From the NCBI RefSeq assembly GCF_002940685.1, contig NZ_PNFP01000024.1, positions 1 to 64,000 on the forward strand: DNA of 64,000 nucleotides, read 5' to 3'. The position numbers and the translations under genes were made by a program. The stretch's first letter is position 1. Each line of letters opens with the position of its first letter. Shown here in pieces: positions 54,289 to 63,223 of this stretch. Below the pieces are notes generated by a model. It searched no databases, was not told the DNA's origin, and was given only the letters and a program-made list of their open reading frames with translations. The DNA comes from Ensifer adhaerens (GTDB taxonomy: Bacteria; Pseudomonadota; Alphaproteobacteria; Rhizobiales; Rhizobiaceae).

Positions 54289-55266
54289 TCACTTGACCGC
54301 CTTCACCCTTTCGAGAAGGTCTTTCAGTTTCGGATCGCTGACGAACTGGTCGTAGACCGGTCCCATGGCAGCGGCGAACTCTTCCTTGTTGACCTTGATG
54401 ACGTTCGAGCCGGCGGCCCGGACCTTCTCCTCCGAAGCCTTCTCGCGCGCACTCCAGAGCTCTCGCATCTTGCCGACGCTGTCTTTTGCGGCCTGACGAA
54501 GCAGCGTCTGGTCTTCGGAGGAAAGCTTGTCCCAGCTCGTCTTGGAAATGACCAGGATTTCCGGATTGAGCGAGTGTTCGGTGAGCGAATAGTTCTTGGC
54601 CACCTCGAAATGGCGGGCGGATTCGTAGGACGGCCAGTTGTTTTCGGCACCATCGACGACGCCGGTCTCGAGCGAGGAATAGACTTCGCCCATCGGCATC
54701 GGCGTCGGGTTGGCGCCGAAGGCCTGCATCATGGCGATCCAGAGGTCGGACTGCTGCACACGGATCTTCAATCCCTTGAGGTCGGCGAGTTTCTCGATCG
54801 GCTTCTTGGTGGTGTAGAAGGAACGCGCGCCGCTATCGTAGAAGGCAAGGCCGACCAAGCCATGGGGCTCGAAGGCCGCCAGAATTTCGTCGCCGATCGG
54901 GCCGTCGACGGTCTTGTGCATGTGTTCCGTCGAGCGGAACAGGAACGGCATGCCGAGAACCATCGTCTCCTTGACGAGGTTGTTGAAGGGTGCGGCGTTG
55001 ACGCGGTTCATGTCGATGACGCCGAAGCGGGTCTGCTCAATCGTGTCCTTCTCGCCGCCGAGCACGCCGTTGTTCATGACCTCGATCTTGATGCGCCCGT
55101 TGGTGCGCTCGGAGAGCAGCTGCCCCATGTATTTGACGGCATCGACCGTCGGGTAGCCGTCCGGATGGATGTCGGCCGAACGCAGGGTGATTTCCTGCGC
55201 CTGCGCCGCTGTGCCGGCAAACGCCAGCCCCATGGCGACGCAAAGCATACCTGCAATTTTCTTCAT
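54289..55266 (-). CDS. TRAP transporter substrate-binding protein (DctP type)
   Basis: 325 aa. A signal peptide (KIAGMLCVAMGLAFAGTAAQA, in two pieces, cleavage near 24) is followed by the DctP fold: ITLRSADIHPDGYPTVDAVKYM, VFGVIDM-like RFGVIDMNRVNAAPFNN, GLKIRVQQSDLWIAMMQAFGANPTPM (pieces) with the carboxylate-binding Arg in the KIRVQ strand, and EVYSSLETGVVDGAENNW. Start 55266 has GGAGGA upstream. First transporter gene of the uronate operon; expected ligand a hexuronate or aldarate. Confidence 0.92.
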   Translation of the reverse strand: MKKIAGMLCVAMGLAFAGTAAQAQEITLRSADIHPDGYPTVDAVKYMGQLLSERTNGRIKIEVMNNGVLGGEKDTIEQTRFGVIDMNRVNAAPFNNLVKETMVLGMPFLFRSTEHMHKTVDGPIGDEILAAFEPHGLVGLAFYDSGARSFYTTKKPIEKLADLKGLKIRVQQSDLWIAMMQAFGANPTPMPMGEVYSSLETGVVDGAENNWPSYESARHFEVAKNYSLTEHSLNPEILVISKTSWDKLSSEDQTLLRQAAKDSVGKMRELWSAREKASEEKVRAAGSNVIKVNKEEFAAAMGPVYDQFVSDPKLKDLLERVKAVK

Positions 55267-55388
55267 GTTTTCCTCCTCCACTTATTCGTGCTTCGGCCTC
55301 TCCCAAGGCCGCGTTTGCGCCCATCCGGACCGGCATGCGAATTCCTCATGTCATGGGTGCCGCGGAAGCCCAGGGGCTTCCACGGCAA

Positions 55389-56261
55389 TTACACGGCGGC
55401 CAGGACCGGCAGTTTGAACAGCTGCTCCGGGTTCTCGACGAGGGCCTGCTGTCTGGCCCGTTCGTTCGGAAGCCAGCCGAGAACCAGCTCGGCCAGCCGC
55501 GCATCGTCAGGGTAGTCCTCCGTCTTGCGGATCATGTTGTGCGGCCAGTTCGAACCCCAGACGATGCGCTCCGCCGCATGTTGGGCAATCCGCCGCGAGA
55601 AAGCCGCCACGTCGGCATAGGGCCAGCCGTCGCGCGAACTCTCGTAGACACCGGCGAACTTGAACCAGACATTGCCCCGGTCGATCAGCTTCAAAAGCGC
55701 CGCGATCTCCGGCCCATCCGGATCGACCCCGGCAAAAAACTTGCCGTGGTGGTCAAGCACCCAGCGCGACCGGATGCGCTCCAGCCGCGGCAGGTGGTCG
55801 AGCAAGCGGTTGCCGTCAAACTGGACGGCGAGCATCCAGTCGGCGGCGTGCGTCCGCGCATCGACCGCCTCGAGCGCATCGAGCCCCACCGCCCCGCCGG
55901 GCAAGTCCATGATACGGGCACCGACAACACCCGCGTCGCCGAGCGTGCGCATGTCCGCATCCGACGTCGCCTCGTCGACAACGGCGACGCCACGTGCGAC
56001 GTCGCCCATCTCGGCCAGGCAGGCGAGCAAATTGGCGTTGTCCTTCTGATGCGCGTTGCCCTGGGTGATGATCACCCGGTCGATGCCGAGCCAGGCCATC
56101 ACCTGGCGGTAGGCGGCCGCATCCGGCAACGGCTCGGCCGGCAGAGGGGGGCCGCCGGGAAGCGCCGGATAGCCTGGCCGATACATGTGCATCTGCGCAT
56201 CGACCGTGCCCTTTGGCAGGCGCGGTTCAGGCGGGCGGCCGGAGAGGGTGCGCTCGATCAT
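55389..56261 (-). CDS. gli: D-galactarolactone isomerase (amidohydrolase superfamily)
   Basis: 290 aa. The TIM-barrel amidohydrolase begins VDAQMHMYRPGYP, the altered His-x-His site of Gli, and ends with IVWGSNWPHNMIR. In Agrobacterium Gli (Atu3138) converts D-galactaro-1,5-lactone to the 1,4-lactone, the substrate of Gci, and the same gene order occurs here. ATG 56261 overlaps the gci stop (ATGA), so they are coupled. Length agrees. Function inferred from motif and operon. Confidence 0.88.
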   Translation of the reverse strand: MIERTLSGRPPEPRLPKGTVDAQMHMYRPGYPALPGGPPLPAEPLPDAAAYRQVMAWLGIDRVIITQGNAHQKDNANLLACLAEMGDVARGVAVVDEATSDADMRTLGDAGVVGARIMDLPGGAVGLDALEAVDARTHAADWMLAVQFDGNRLLDHLPRLERIRSRWVLDHHGKFFAGVDPDGPEIAALLKLIDRGNVWFKFAGVYESSRDGWPYADVAAFSRRIAQHAAERIVWGSNWPHNMIRKTEDYPDDARLAELVLGWLPNERARQQALVENPEQLFKLPVLAAV

Positions 56262-57400
56262 CGCGCGATCTCGGGCATCTTGAACTCGGCGAGCGCGTCA
56301 CGATCGACCTCGATGCCGAGACCGGGCGCATCGGGAATGGCGACGACACCGTTCGCCGCCTCGATCGGCGTCTTCAGCACCGCCTGGCGGAACGGATTTT
56401 CCGTGCGGTCGAATTCCATGATCGGTTCGATCGGGTTGACCCTGACCGGGTCCGGCGTCATCGCCGCCATGAATTGCAGCGCGGCGGCGATATGCACGCC
56501 GGTGCCCCAGACATGCGGCACGATGCGGACACCGTGCAGCGTCGCGAGGCTCGCGATCTTCGCCATTTCGGAGAACCCGCCGCAGCCGCAGAGATCGGGC
56601 TGCAGGATATCGACGGCCCGGCTCTTAATCGCCGGCCACATGCCATAACGGCTGTGCCAGGTCTCGCCGCCGGCGACCGGGATCGGCTGGCCGGCCCTGA
56701 CCTCGCGATAGGCGGAGAGCTGTTCGGGCACGACAGGCTCCTCGAACCAGTCGACGTCATAGTCCGCCGCCGCCTTGCCGAGCCGGATCGCCTCGGTGAC
56801 GGTGTAGCCGTGATTGCCGTCAATCATCAGCCGCATCTCGTCGCCGATCGCCTCGCGCACCGCGCGGATCACCTGCAGGTCCTCGTCGATCCCGAAGCCG
56901 ATCTTGATCTTGCAGGCGTGAAAGCCCTGCGCCCGGCGCTCCGCCATCTCCGCCGCATTGTCGGAGACCCGGTCGACGCCGTCTCGCTTGAAGCTGCCGG
57001 TCGCATAGGCGCGCACGCTCTCGCGCCAGCGGCCGCCAAGCAGCATGGAGACGGAAGCGCCGTAGTGCTTGCCCTTGATATCCCAGAGCGCGATGTCGAT
57101 GCCGGAGAGGGCCGTGACAGCCAGGCCACGCTGCCCTTGATCGCGCAGCGCATTGTAGAGGATCGCCCAGAGCTTTTCGGTCTGGCGCGGATCCTGGCCG
57201 ATCAGCCAGGGAGAGTAGGCGGCCACCACGGCCGCATTCGGCCTTGCCGGGCCGAGGCATTCACCCCAGCCGATCGTTCCGTCGTCGCATTCGATCTCGA
57301 CAAGCACATGGGCGCGACGATCGAAGCGCGCCGAGGCGCTTTCGAAAGGTACGGCCAACCGATGTTCGAGGAGATGGGTGCGGACGGCGGTGATCTTCAT
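56258..57400 (-). CDS. gci: D-galactarolactone cycloisomerase (enolase superfamily)
   Basis: 380 aa. Mandelate-racemase-group enolase fold. The acid-base pair Lys166 (KIKIG) and His296 (VPHVWG), and metal ligands Asp194 (LMIDGNHG), Glu220 and Glu246, are in place; Lys166 and His296 carry the same numbers as I recall for Agrobacterium Gci (Atu3139). It opens galactarolactone or glucarolactone to 3-deoxy-2-oxo-hexarate. ATG 57400 was chosen over an upstream frame (GGGAGGG ahead, canonical KITAVRTHLLEHRL start). Lies 19 nt after kdgD. Confidence 0.92.
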   Translation of the reverse strand: MKITAVRTHLLEHRLAVPFESASARFDRRAHVLVEIECDDGTIGWGECLGPARPNAAVVAAYSPWLIGQDPRQTEKLWAILYNALRDQGQRGLAVTALSGIDIALWDIKGKHYGASVSMLLGGRWRESVRAYATGSFKRDGVDRVSDNAAEMAERRAQGFHACKIKIGFGIDEDLQVIRAVREAIGDEMRLMIDGNHGYTVTEAIRLGKAAADYDVDWFEEPVVPEQLSAYREVRAGQPIPVAGGETWHSRYGMWPAIKSRAVDILQPDLCGCGGFSEMAKIASLATLHGVRIVPHVWGTGVHIAAALQFMAAMTPDPVRVNPIEPIMEFDRTENPFRQAVLKTPIEAANGVVAIPDAPGLGIEVDRDALAEFKMPEIAR

Positions 57401-57419
57401 GGCTGCCCTCCCTTCCCCG

Positions 57420-58364
<945 letters not shown>

Positions 58365-58411
58365 CTACTAAGCAAGTCATCACACACATGTCAATATGTC
58401 ATAATACATGT

Positions 58412-58423
58412 TGTCATATGACA
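58412..58423. promoter_or_regulatory. Palindromic operator candidate 1
   Basis: Perfect palindrome TGTCATATGACA, 81 bp upstream of the kdgD start. Confidence 0.6.
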
Positions 58424-58556
58424 TATGGAGATTTTCAAATCACTCAGATCGAAGCGAAACGCTTTGACACGTCGGATCACAGCGCGAACCGTTCGGCGAA
58501 AGAGACAATTGACTGCCTCACTCATATTGCGAAGACGACGTATTATATGTTAGCCG

Positions 58557-58570
58557 ATATCATATGATAT
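58557..58570. promoter_or_regulatory. Palindromic operator candidate 2
   Basis: Perfect palindrome ATATCATATGATAT, 52 bp upstream of the udh start. Confidence 0.6.
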
Positions 58571-58622
58571 GTTGGCGCGCCATTCTCGACGAACGCTTGC
58601 GCCGGCCGAGGGAGGACAGGCA

Positions 58623-59411
58623 ATGGAACGACTTCTGATCACCGGCGCGGCGGGCCAGTTGGGCCGCGTCATGCGCAAAAGGCTGGCGCCCTTGGCAAGG
58701 ACGATCCGTCTTTCGGACCGCGCGCCGCTCGATCCGCCGGGCGAAAACGAAGAATGCGTTCAGTGCGACCTCGCCGATGCCGGTGCCGTTCACGACCTCG
58801 TCACCGGCTGCGATGCGATCGTGCATCTGGGCGGCATATCGATCGAGCGGCCGTTCTTGGAAATCCTCGACGGCAATATCCTCGGCCTCTACAATCTCTA
58901 TGAGGCGGCACGCGCCAACAACCAGCCGCGCATCCTCTTTGCCAGCACCAACCATACGATCGGCTACTATCTGCCAAGCGAACGGCTCGGCCCGGACGCA
59001 CCCTACCGGCCGGACGGGCTTTACGGCGTATCGAAGTGCTTCGGCGAAGCGCTTGCGCGCATGTATTTCGAGAAGTTCGGCCAGGAGACCGCTCTGGTGC
59101 GCATCGGCTCCTGCCTGCCCGAGCCGATCAACTACCGCATGCTCTCCACCTGGCTTTCCCACGACGACTTCGTCTCGCTCGTCGAAGCCGTCTTCCGCGT
59201 GCCGGTTCTCGGTTGCCCGGTCATCTGGGGCGCATCGGCCAACGACGCCGGCTGGTGGGACAACGCCCATGTCGGCTGGCTCGGCTGGCGACCGAAGGAC
59301 AATGCCGAGGTCTTCCGCGAAAAGATTGCCGAAAACACCCCGAAACCACAGCCGGGCGATTCTCTCGTGCGCTACCAGGGCGGCGCCTTCGTCGACGATC
59401 CGATTTTTTGA
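58623..59411 (+). CDS. udh: Uronate dehydrogenase
   Basis: 262 aa extended SDR. NAD-binding GAAGQLG (8-14), ASTNHTIGYY and catalytic Tyr134, Lys138 (YGVSK) are in place. Size and sequence pattern fit Agrobacterium Udh (265 aa), which oxidises D-galacturonate and D-glucuronate to the 1,5-lactones, the first step of this pathway. The ATG at 58623 with GGAGGAC upstream replaces a longer frame that starts in the operator. Divergent from kdgD; the GntR gene follows 105 nt later. Confidence 0.93.
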   Translation: MERLLITGAAGQLGRVMRKRLAPLARTIRLSDRAPLDPPGENEECVQCDLADAGAVHDLVTGCDAIVHLGGISIERPFLEILDGNILGLYNLYEAARANNQPRILFASTNHTIGYYLPSERLGPDAPYRPDGLYGVSKCFGEALARMYFEKFGQETALVRIGSCLPEPINYRMLSTWLSHDDFVSLVEAVFRVPVLGCPVIWGASANDAGWWDNAHVGWLGWRPKDNAEVFREKIAENTPKPQPGDSLVRYQGGAFVDDPIF

Positions 59412-59516
59412 GACGCCGGCCTTGGCTCCCGACGCCTTTGCAGTCAGCCAGTGGATTGCGCCCTCGATCGGCAATGGCGTATCCAGACACCCAACAGCCA
59501 AGTCGCAGAAACGGTC

Positions 59517-60260
59517 ATGCCCATGAGTAACGTCACCGCCCCCGACAACACAGCCGCTCAAGGCAGGACGCTGGTGGCCAAGGTGACGGACGCCCTTAGC
59601 GGCCAGATCGGCACCGGGCATTACAAGCCGGGCGACCGCCTGCCTTCGGAAGCGCAGCTGACCCAGGAATTCGGCGTGAGCCGCACGGTCGTGCGCGAGG
59701 CGATCGCGGCGCTGCGCTCCGGCGGCCTGGTCGAGGCGCGGCACGGCATCGGCGTCTTCGTGCTGGAACCTGCCCCTTCCACCCCGCTGCCGTTTCACGG
59801 CATCGACCTTGCGCGCGTCTCCTCGCTGATCGAAATGCTGGAACTGCGGACCGCCGTGGAAGGCGATGCCGCAGCACTTGCCGCCCTTCGCCGCTCGCCG
59901 GCCCAGGAAGAGCAGATCGCCGAAGCTTTCGACAGCTTCTGCGCCAGCGCTGCGGAGGGTCGGCCGACCGCGGAGGCCGACTTCAACTTCCATCTGGCGA
60001 TCGCCCAGGCGACCAACAATCCGCGCTTCAGCGAATTCCTGCAGATGCTCGGCACCGCGCTCATTCCCCGTCGCGCGGTTTCGGCGAGCGGAGAGGAAAC
60101 CGTTCTGGCCTCGGCGGAACTGTCGCGGCTGATCTCGGAGCACGAGGCGATCCTCATCGCGATCCAGGATGGAGACGAGGAACGGGCACGCAGCGCCATG
60201 CGCCAGCACCTCAAGAACAGCCAGGCGCGCTACCGCTCGATGTTGCGCGCGGCTCGCTGA
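59517..60260 (+). CDS. gguR: GntR/FCD regulator of uronate catabolism (GguR-like)
   Basis: 247 aa from ATG 59517 (ATG 59523 possible). Winged helix (about 15-85): LSGQIGTGHYKPGDRLPSEAQLTQEFGVSRTVVREAIAALRSGGLV, seen in pieces. FCD ligand domain (about 105-230) with Asp-x3-His type residues (DFNFHLAIAQATNNPRF) and SEHEAILIAIQDGDEERARSAM. In Agrobacterium the regulator beside udh, GguR, represses this pathway and responds to a hexarate. Predicted to bind the palindromes between kdgD and udh. Confidence 0.85.
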   Translation: MPMSNVTAPDNTAAQGRTLVAKVTDALSGQIGTGHYKPGDRLPSEAQLTQEFGVSRTVVREAIAALRSGGLVEARHGIGVFVLEPAPSTPLPFHGIDLARVSSLIEMLELRTAVEGDAAALAALRRSPAQEEQIAEAFDSFCASAAEGRPTAEADFNFHLAIAQATNNPRFSEFLQMLGTALIPRRAVSASGEETVLASAELSRLISEHEAILIAIQDGDEERARSAMRQHLKNSQARYRSMLRAAR

Positions 60261-60281
60261 CGAGCCGCGCAGCCGGTGCGC

Positions 60282-61337
60282 TCAGGCGCGGCCGAGCCTT
60301 CGTATCTTGCCAACGAGTTCGTCCGCCAGGCGAAGGGCTGCCGCCGTTGCGCCGGCCATCTGCGGCATGATCAGCCATTCGAGCGTCCAGGCGGCGCCGG
60401 AGCGCTCCTGCTCATGCACCAGCGCATGGTGCATGCCGGAAAGCTGGGTCGCATTGAACCGGGCGAGCGACACCAGAACCTCTGCCGCCACCGGGTTCTG
60501 TTTGTGCGGCATGGCCGAGGAACCACCGCCGCCTGCAAGCTCGATCTCGTCGCCCTGCTGCGCCATCAAGGCGATATCCTGGCCGATCTTGCCGAGGCTG
60601 CCCGTCACGAGCGACAGGGCGCTGGCGAAGTCCGCCACCTCCGAGCGCTGGCTGTGCCATTGCGGAAAATCGGCGAGATCGAGTTCTTCGGCAAGCGTCG
60701 CACGCACGTCGTCCGCCCGGTCCTTGAGCTTTTCCAGCGTGCCCGCGGCGCCGCCGAACTGAACGGCGAAGAGATCGCGGTCCATGGCTTCCAGCCGGTC
60801 CTTGTGATCGAGCAGCGGCTCGATCCAGCTGCGCAGCCGGTCAGACACCGTGATCGGGATCGCTGCCTGCATGCGGGTGCGCCCCATCAGCGCGCGCTCG
60901 CCCCATTCGTTGTCGCACTCCTCGAGCACCGTGACGATGCCGCCGAGCCGGACGGCGAAAAGCTCGGCGACCGCCTTCATCCTCAGCATCAGGCTGGTGT
61001 CGATGACATCCTGGCTGGTTGCACCGTAGTGCACATAGTCCGCCGCCTCGCCGCCAACGGTGGCCCGCAGTTGCCGGATGAGTTCGGGAACCACGACCCC
61101 ATCGCTCGCCACGGCGCGCTTCAGCGCATGGATGTCGGGCGAAAAGGCACGGCAGGCCTCGGTGATCCGGTCGGCGGCCTTTGCCGGAATGATGCCGTGC
61201 ACGGCCTCGGCCCGCGCCAGCGCCGCTTCGAAGGCGAGCATAGCGTGGATGTCTGCGGAAGCCGTGAATTCGGCGGCAACCGCCTCATCGCCCAGGAGCC
61301 CGGAGAGATAAGGGTGGTCGAAGGCGGAATAGGTCAT
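60282..61337 (-). CDS. pcaB: 3-carboxy-cis,cis-muconate cycloisomerase
   Basis: 351 aa, fumarase/aspartase superfamily. Signature GGGGSSAMPHKQNPVAAE (about residues 263-280) and early YGATSQDVIDTSLMLR. It lactonises 3-carboxymuconate in the protocatechuate branch of the beta-ketoadipate pathway. The ATG at 61337 (TYSAFDHPYLSGLLGD) was chosen; the frame continues upstream into non-conserved sequence. About 350 aa is the short form usual in rhizobia (others reach 450). Separated from pcaG by 105 bp; last gene of the operon. Confidence 0.92.
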   Translation of the reverse strand: MTYSAFDHPYLSGLLGDEAVAAEFTASADIHAMLAFEAALARAEAVHGIIPAKAADRITEACRAFSPDIHALKRAVASDGVVVPELIRQLRATVGGEAADYVHYGATSQDVIDTSLMLRMKAVAELFAVRLGGIVTVLEECDNEWGERALMGRTRMQAAIPITVSDRLRSWIEPLLDHKDRLEAMDRDLFAVQFGGAAGTLEKLKDRADDVRATLAEELDLADFPQWHSQRSEVADFASALSLVTGSLGKIGQDIALMAQQGDEIELAGGGGSSAMPHKQNPVAAEVLVSLARFNATQLSGMHHALVHEQERSGAAWTLEWLIMPQMAGATAAALRLADELVGKIRRLGRA

Positions 61338-61442
61338 GGTTTCCCCGTTTCTGGTCGCGGATTGCGGCTCGCCGAACGAAATGCCACCTGCTGCTGGAAT
61401 GCCGCCCGTGTGGCACTCCATGTCCAGGCGTGACACTCCTGT

Positions 61443-62057
61443 TCAGATGTCGAGGAAGACCGTTTCCTTCTCACCCTGCAGGTGAATGTCGAAGACATAA
61501 TTAGGCGCGCTTCCGGTCGCGACAAGCGTCGCGACGCGATGACGATGCTCGATGCGCGCAAGCAGCGGGTCGGCGGCATTGGCCTCTGCCTCATCCGGGA
61601 AATACATGCGGGTGTGAAGCCCGACATTGATGCCGCGCGCCACGATCCAGAAGGTGATGTGTGGCGCCATTTGCCGATCGTGGCTATAGGGAACTCGACC
61701 CGGCTTCACGGTGTCGAAGGAAAAGATCCCGTCTTCGGCGTCCGTTGCACACCGCCCCCAGCCGGTGAAGTTGACGTCCGCCGCACCGCGGATCTCGGTT
61801 GGCGAGTTGTAGAGCCCGGCGGCATCCGCCTGCCAGATTTCGACCAGTGCGTCCTTCAGCGGCGCGCCCGCCCCGTCGATGACCCGACCGGTGATGGTGA
61901 TGCGCTCGCCGCGCGTCTTGTCGTTGACCATCCGCGATCCGAGATCCGTTTCGTAGACGCCGGCAATGCCGCAGAAGTTCGGGGTCAGGCCGATATGCAC
62001 ATAGGGACCCGCCGTCTGCGAAGGCGTTTCCTTGAGGTAGCCAAGTTGCTGAACCAT
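61443..62057 (-). CDS. pcaG: Protocatechuate 3,4-dioxygenase alpha subunit
   Basis: 204 aa. Intradiol dioxygenase fold: SQTAGPYVHIGL near the N-terminus, ITGRVIDGAGAPLKDALVEIWQADAAGLYNSP (in pieces), FDTVKPGRVP and MAPHITFWIVARGINVGLHTRMYF. The alpha subunit lacks the full iron ligand set, which is in PcaH. Start overlaps the pcaH stop (TGATG), so the two subunits are coupled. Confidence 0.95.
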   Translation of the reverse strand: MVQQLGYLKETPSQTAGPYVHIGLTPNFCGIAGVYETDLGSRMVNDKTRGERITITGRVIDGAGAPLKDALVEIWQADAAGLYNSPTEIRGAADVNFTGWGRCATDAEDGIFSFDTVKPGRVPYSHDRQMAPHITFWIVARGINVGLHTRMYFPDEAEANAADPLLARIEHRHRVATLVATGSAPNYVFDIHLQGEKETVFLDI

Positions 62058-62809
62058 CAGTTGCCCTCCAGCCGGTTTTCAAACAGCGTCGAGCGGCGTC
62101 CCCGGAGCACGATGTCGAACTTGTAGGCGCGCGCATCGAACGGGATGGTGTTGGCCCAATCGAGCGGCGCGATCAGTTGCTCGACGGCCTGGCGATCGGG
62201 GATGGTGTTGACGATCGGACACTTCCAGATCATCGGATCGCCCTCGAAATACATCTGGGTGATCAGCCGTTGCGCAAACCCGTGGCCGAAGACCGAGAAA
62301 TGGATGTGCGCCGGGCGCCAGTCGTTGACGCCGTTCGGCCAGGGATAGGGGCCGGGCTTGATCGTGCGGAAAGCGTAGCTCCCTTCCGCGTCGGTGATCG
62401 TGCGGCCGCAGCCGCCGAAGTTCGGATCAAGCGGCGCGAGGTAGCTTTCCTTCTTGTGACGGTAGCGACCGCCGGCATTGGCCTGCCAGAATTCGAGCAG
62501 GGCCCCCGGCACTGCGCGCCCGCGCTCGTCAAGCACGCGGCCATGCACGATGATGCGCTCACCGATGGCGCTCTCGCCGGGCTTGGCGAAGTTATGGATG
62601 AGATCGTTGTCGAGCTCATCGATGAGAGAATGGCCGAAGACGGGGCCGGTGATCTCCGAAATCGTGCCGTCGAGCGAAAGCAGCGCCTTCTGCGGCGAGC
62701 GCAGCACCGAGGTCTTGTAGCCGGGCGTCAGCGCCGGCGCATGCCACGCACGATCGCGCGGGAAGAAGGCGCCCGTTTCCGGCTTGCTGTTCGTTCTCTC
62801 GGACATCAT
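62057..62809 (-). CDS. pcaH: Protocatechuate 3,4-dioxygenase beta subunit
   Basis: 250 aa. Catalytic subunit with non-haem Fe(III). Family blocks: [34 protein letters not shown] (in pieces, first iron Tyr in the GGRYRHK region), [46 protein letters not shown] (Tyr and His iron ligands in PYPWPN and AHIHFSVFG). With PcaG it opens the ring of protocatechuate to 3-carboxymuconate. It begins 9 nt after pcaC; ATG 62806 is an alternative start. Confidence 0.95.
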   Translation of the reverse strand: MMSERTNSKPETGAFFPRDRAWHAPALTPGYKTSVLRSPQKALLSLDGTISEITGPVFGHSLIDELDNDLIHNFAKPGESAIGERIIVHGRVLDERGRAVPGALLEFWQANAGGRYRHKKESYLAPLDPNFGGCGRTITDAEGSYAFRTIKPGPYPWPNGVNDWRPAHIHFSVFGHGFAQRLITQMYFEGDPMIWKCPIVNTIPDRQAVEQLIAPLDWANTIPFDARAYKFDIVLRGRRSTLFENRLEGN

Positions 62810-62818
62810 CTTCTCCCG

Positions 62819-63223
62819 TCAGGCCGCAGCGCCGGCATCGATCTCGGCAAAGACCTGCTTGGCGATCTTGATCGCGTGATTGGCCGCCGGCACGCCGGCA
62901 TAGATCGCCACATGCAGCAGCGCCTCGCAGATATCCTCGCGGCTCGCGCCGGTGTTGGTCGTCGCCCGCACATGCATGGCCACCTCGTCGTCCTGGCCAA
63001 GTGCTGCGAGCAGCGCGATCGTGACGATCGAGCGCTCGCGCTTCGTCCAGGTCGGCCGCGACCAGACATGGCCCCAGGCCGCTTCGGTGATCAGCTCCTG
63101 GAAGGGTCGATCGAACTCGGTGGAAACCGACTGCGCCCGATCCACATGATTGTCGCCGAGCACCGCACGGCGCGTGGCCATGCCCTGGTGATAGCGGTCG
63201 GAGGGCGCAGAAGCGTCACTCAT
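62819..63223 (-). CDS. pcaC: 4-carboxymuconolactone decarboxylase
   Basis: 134 aa, CMD/AhpD-like all-helical family. RERSIVTIALLAALGQDDEVAMHVRATTNTGASREDICEALLHVAIYAGVPAANHAI (in pieces) contains the conserved Glu and His residues. Decarboxylates 4-carboxymuconolactone to the enol-lactone used by PcaD. ATG 63223 lies 8 bp inside the pcaD gene end, so it is coupled to pcaD. Here PcaC is a separate protein, not the PcaL fusion seen in some bacteria. Confidence 0.93.
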   Translation of the reverse strand: MSDASAPSDRYHQGMATRRAVLGDNHVDRAQSVSTEFDRPFQELITEAAWGHVWSRPTWTKRERSIVTIALLAALGQDDEVAMHVRATTNTGASREDICEALLHVAIYAGVPAANHAIKIAKQVFAEIDAGAAA

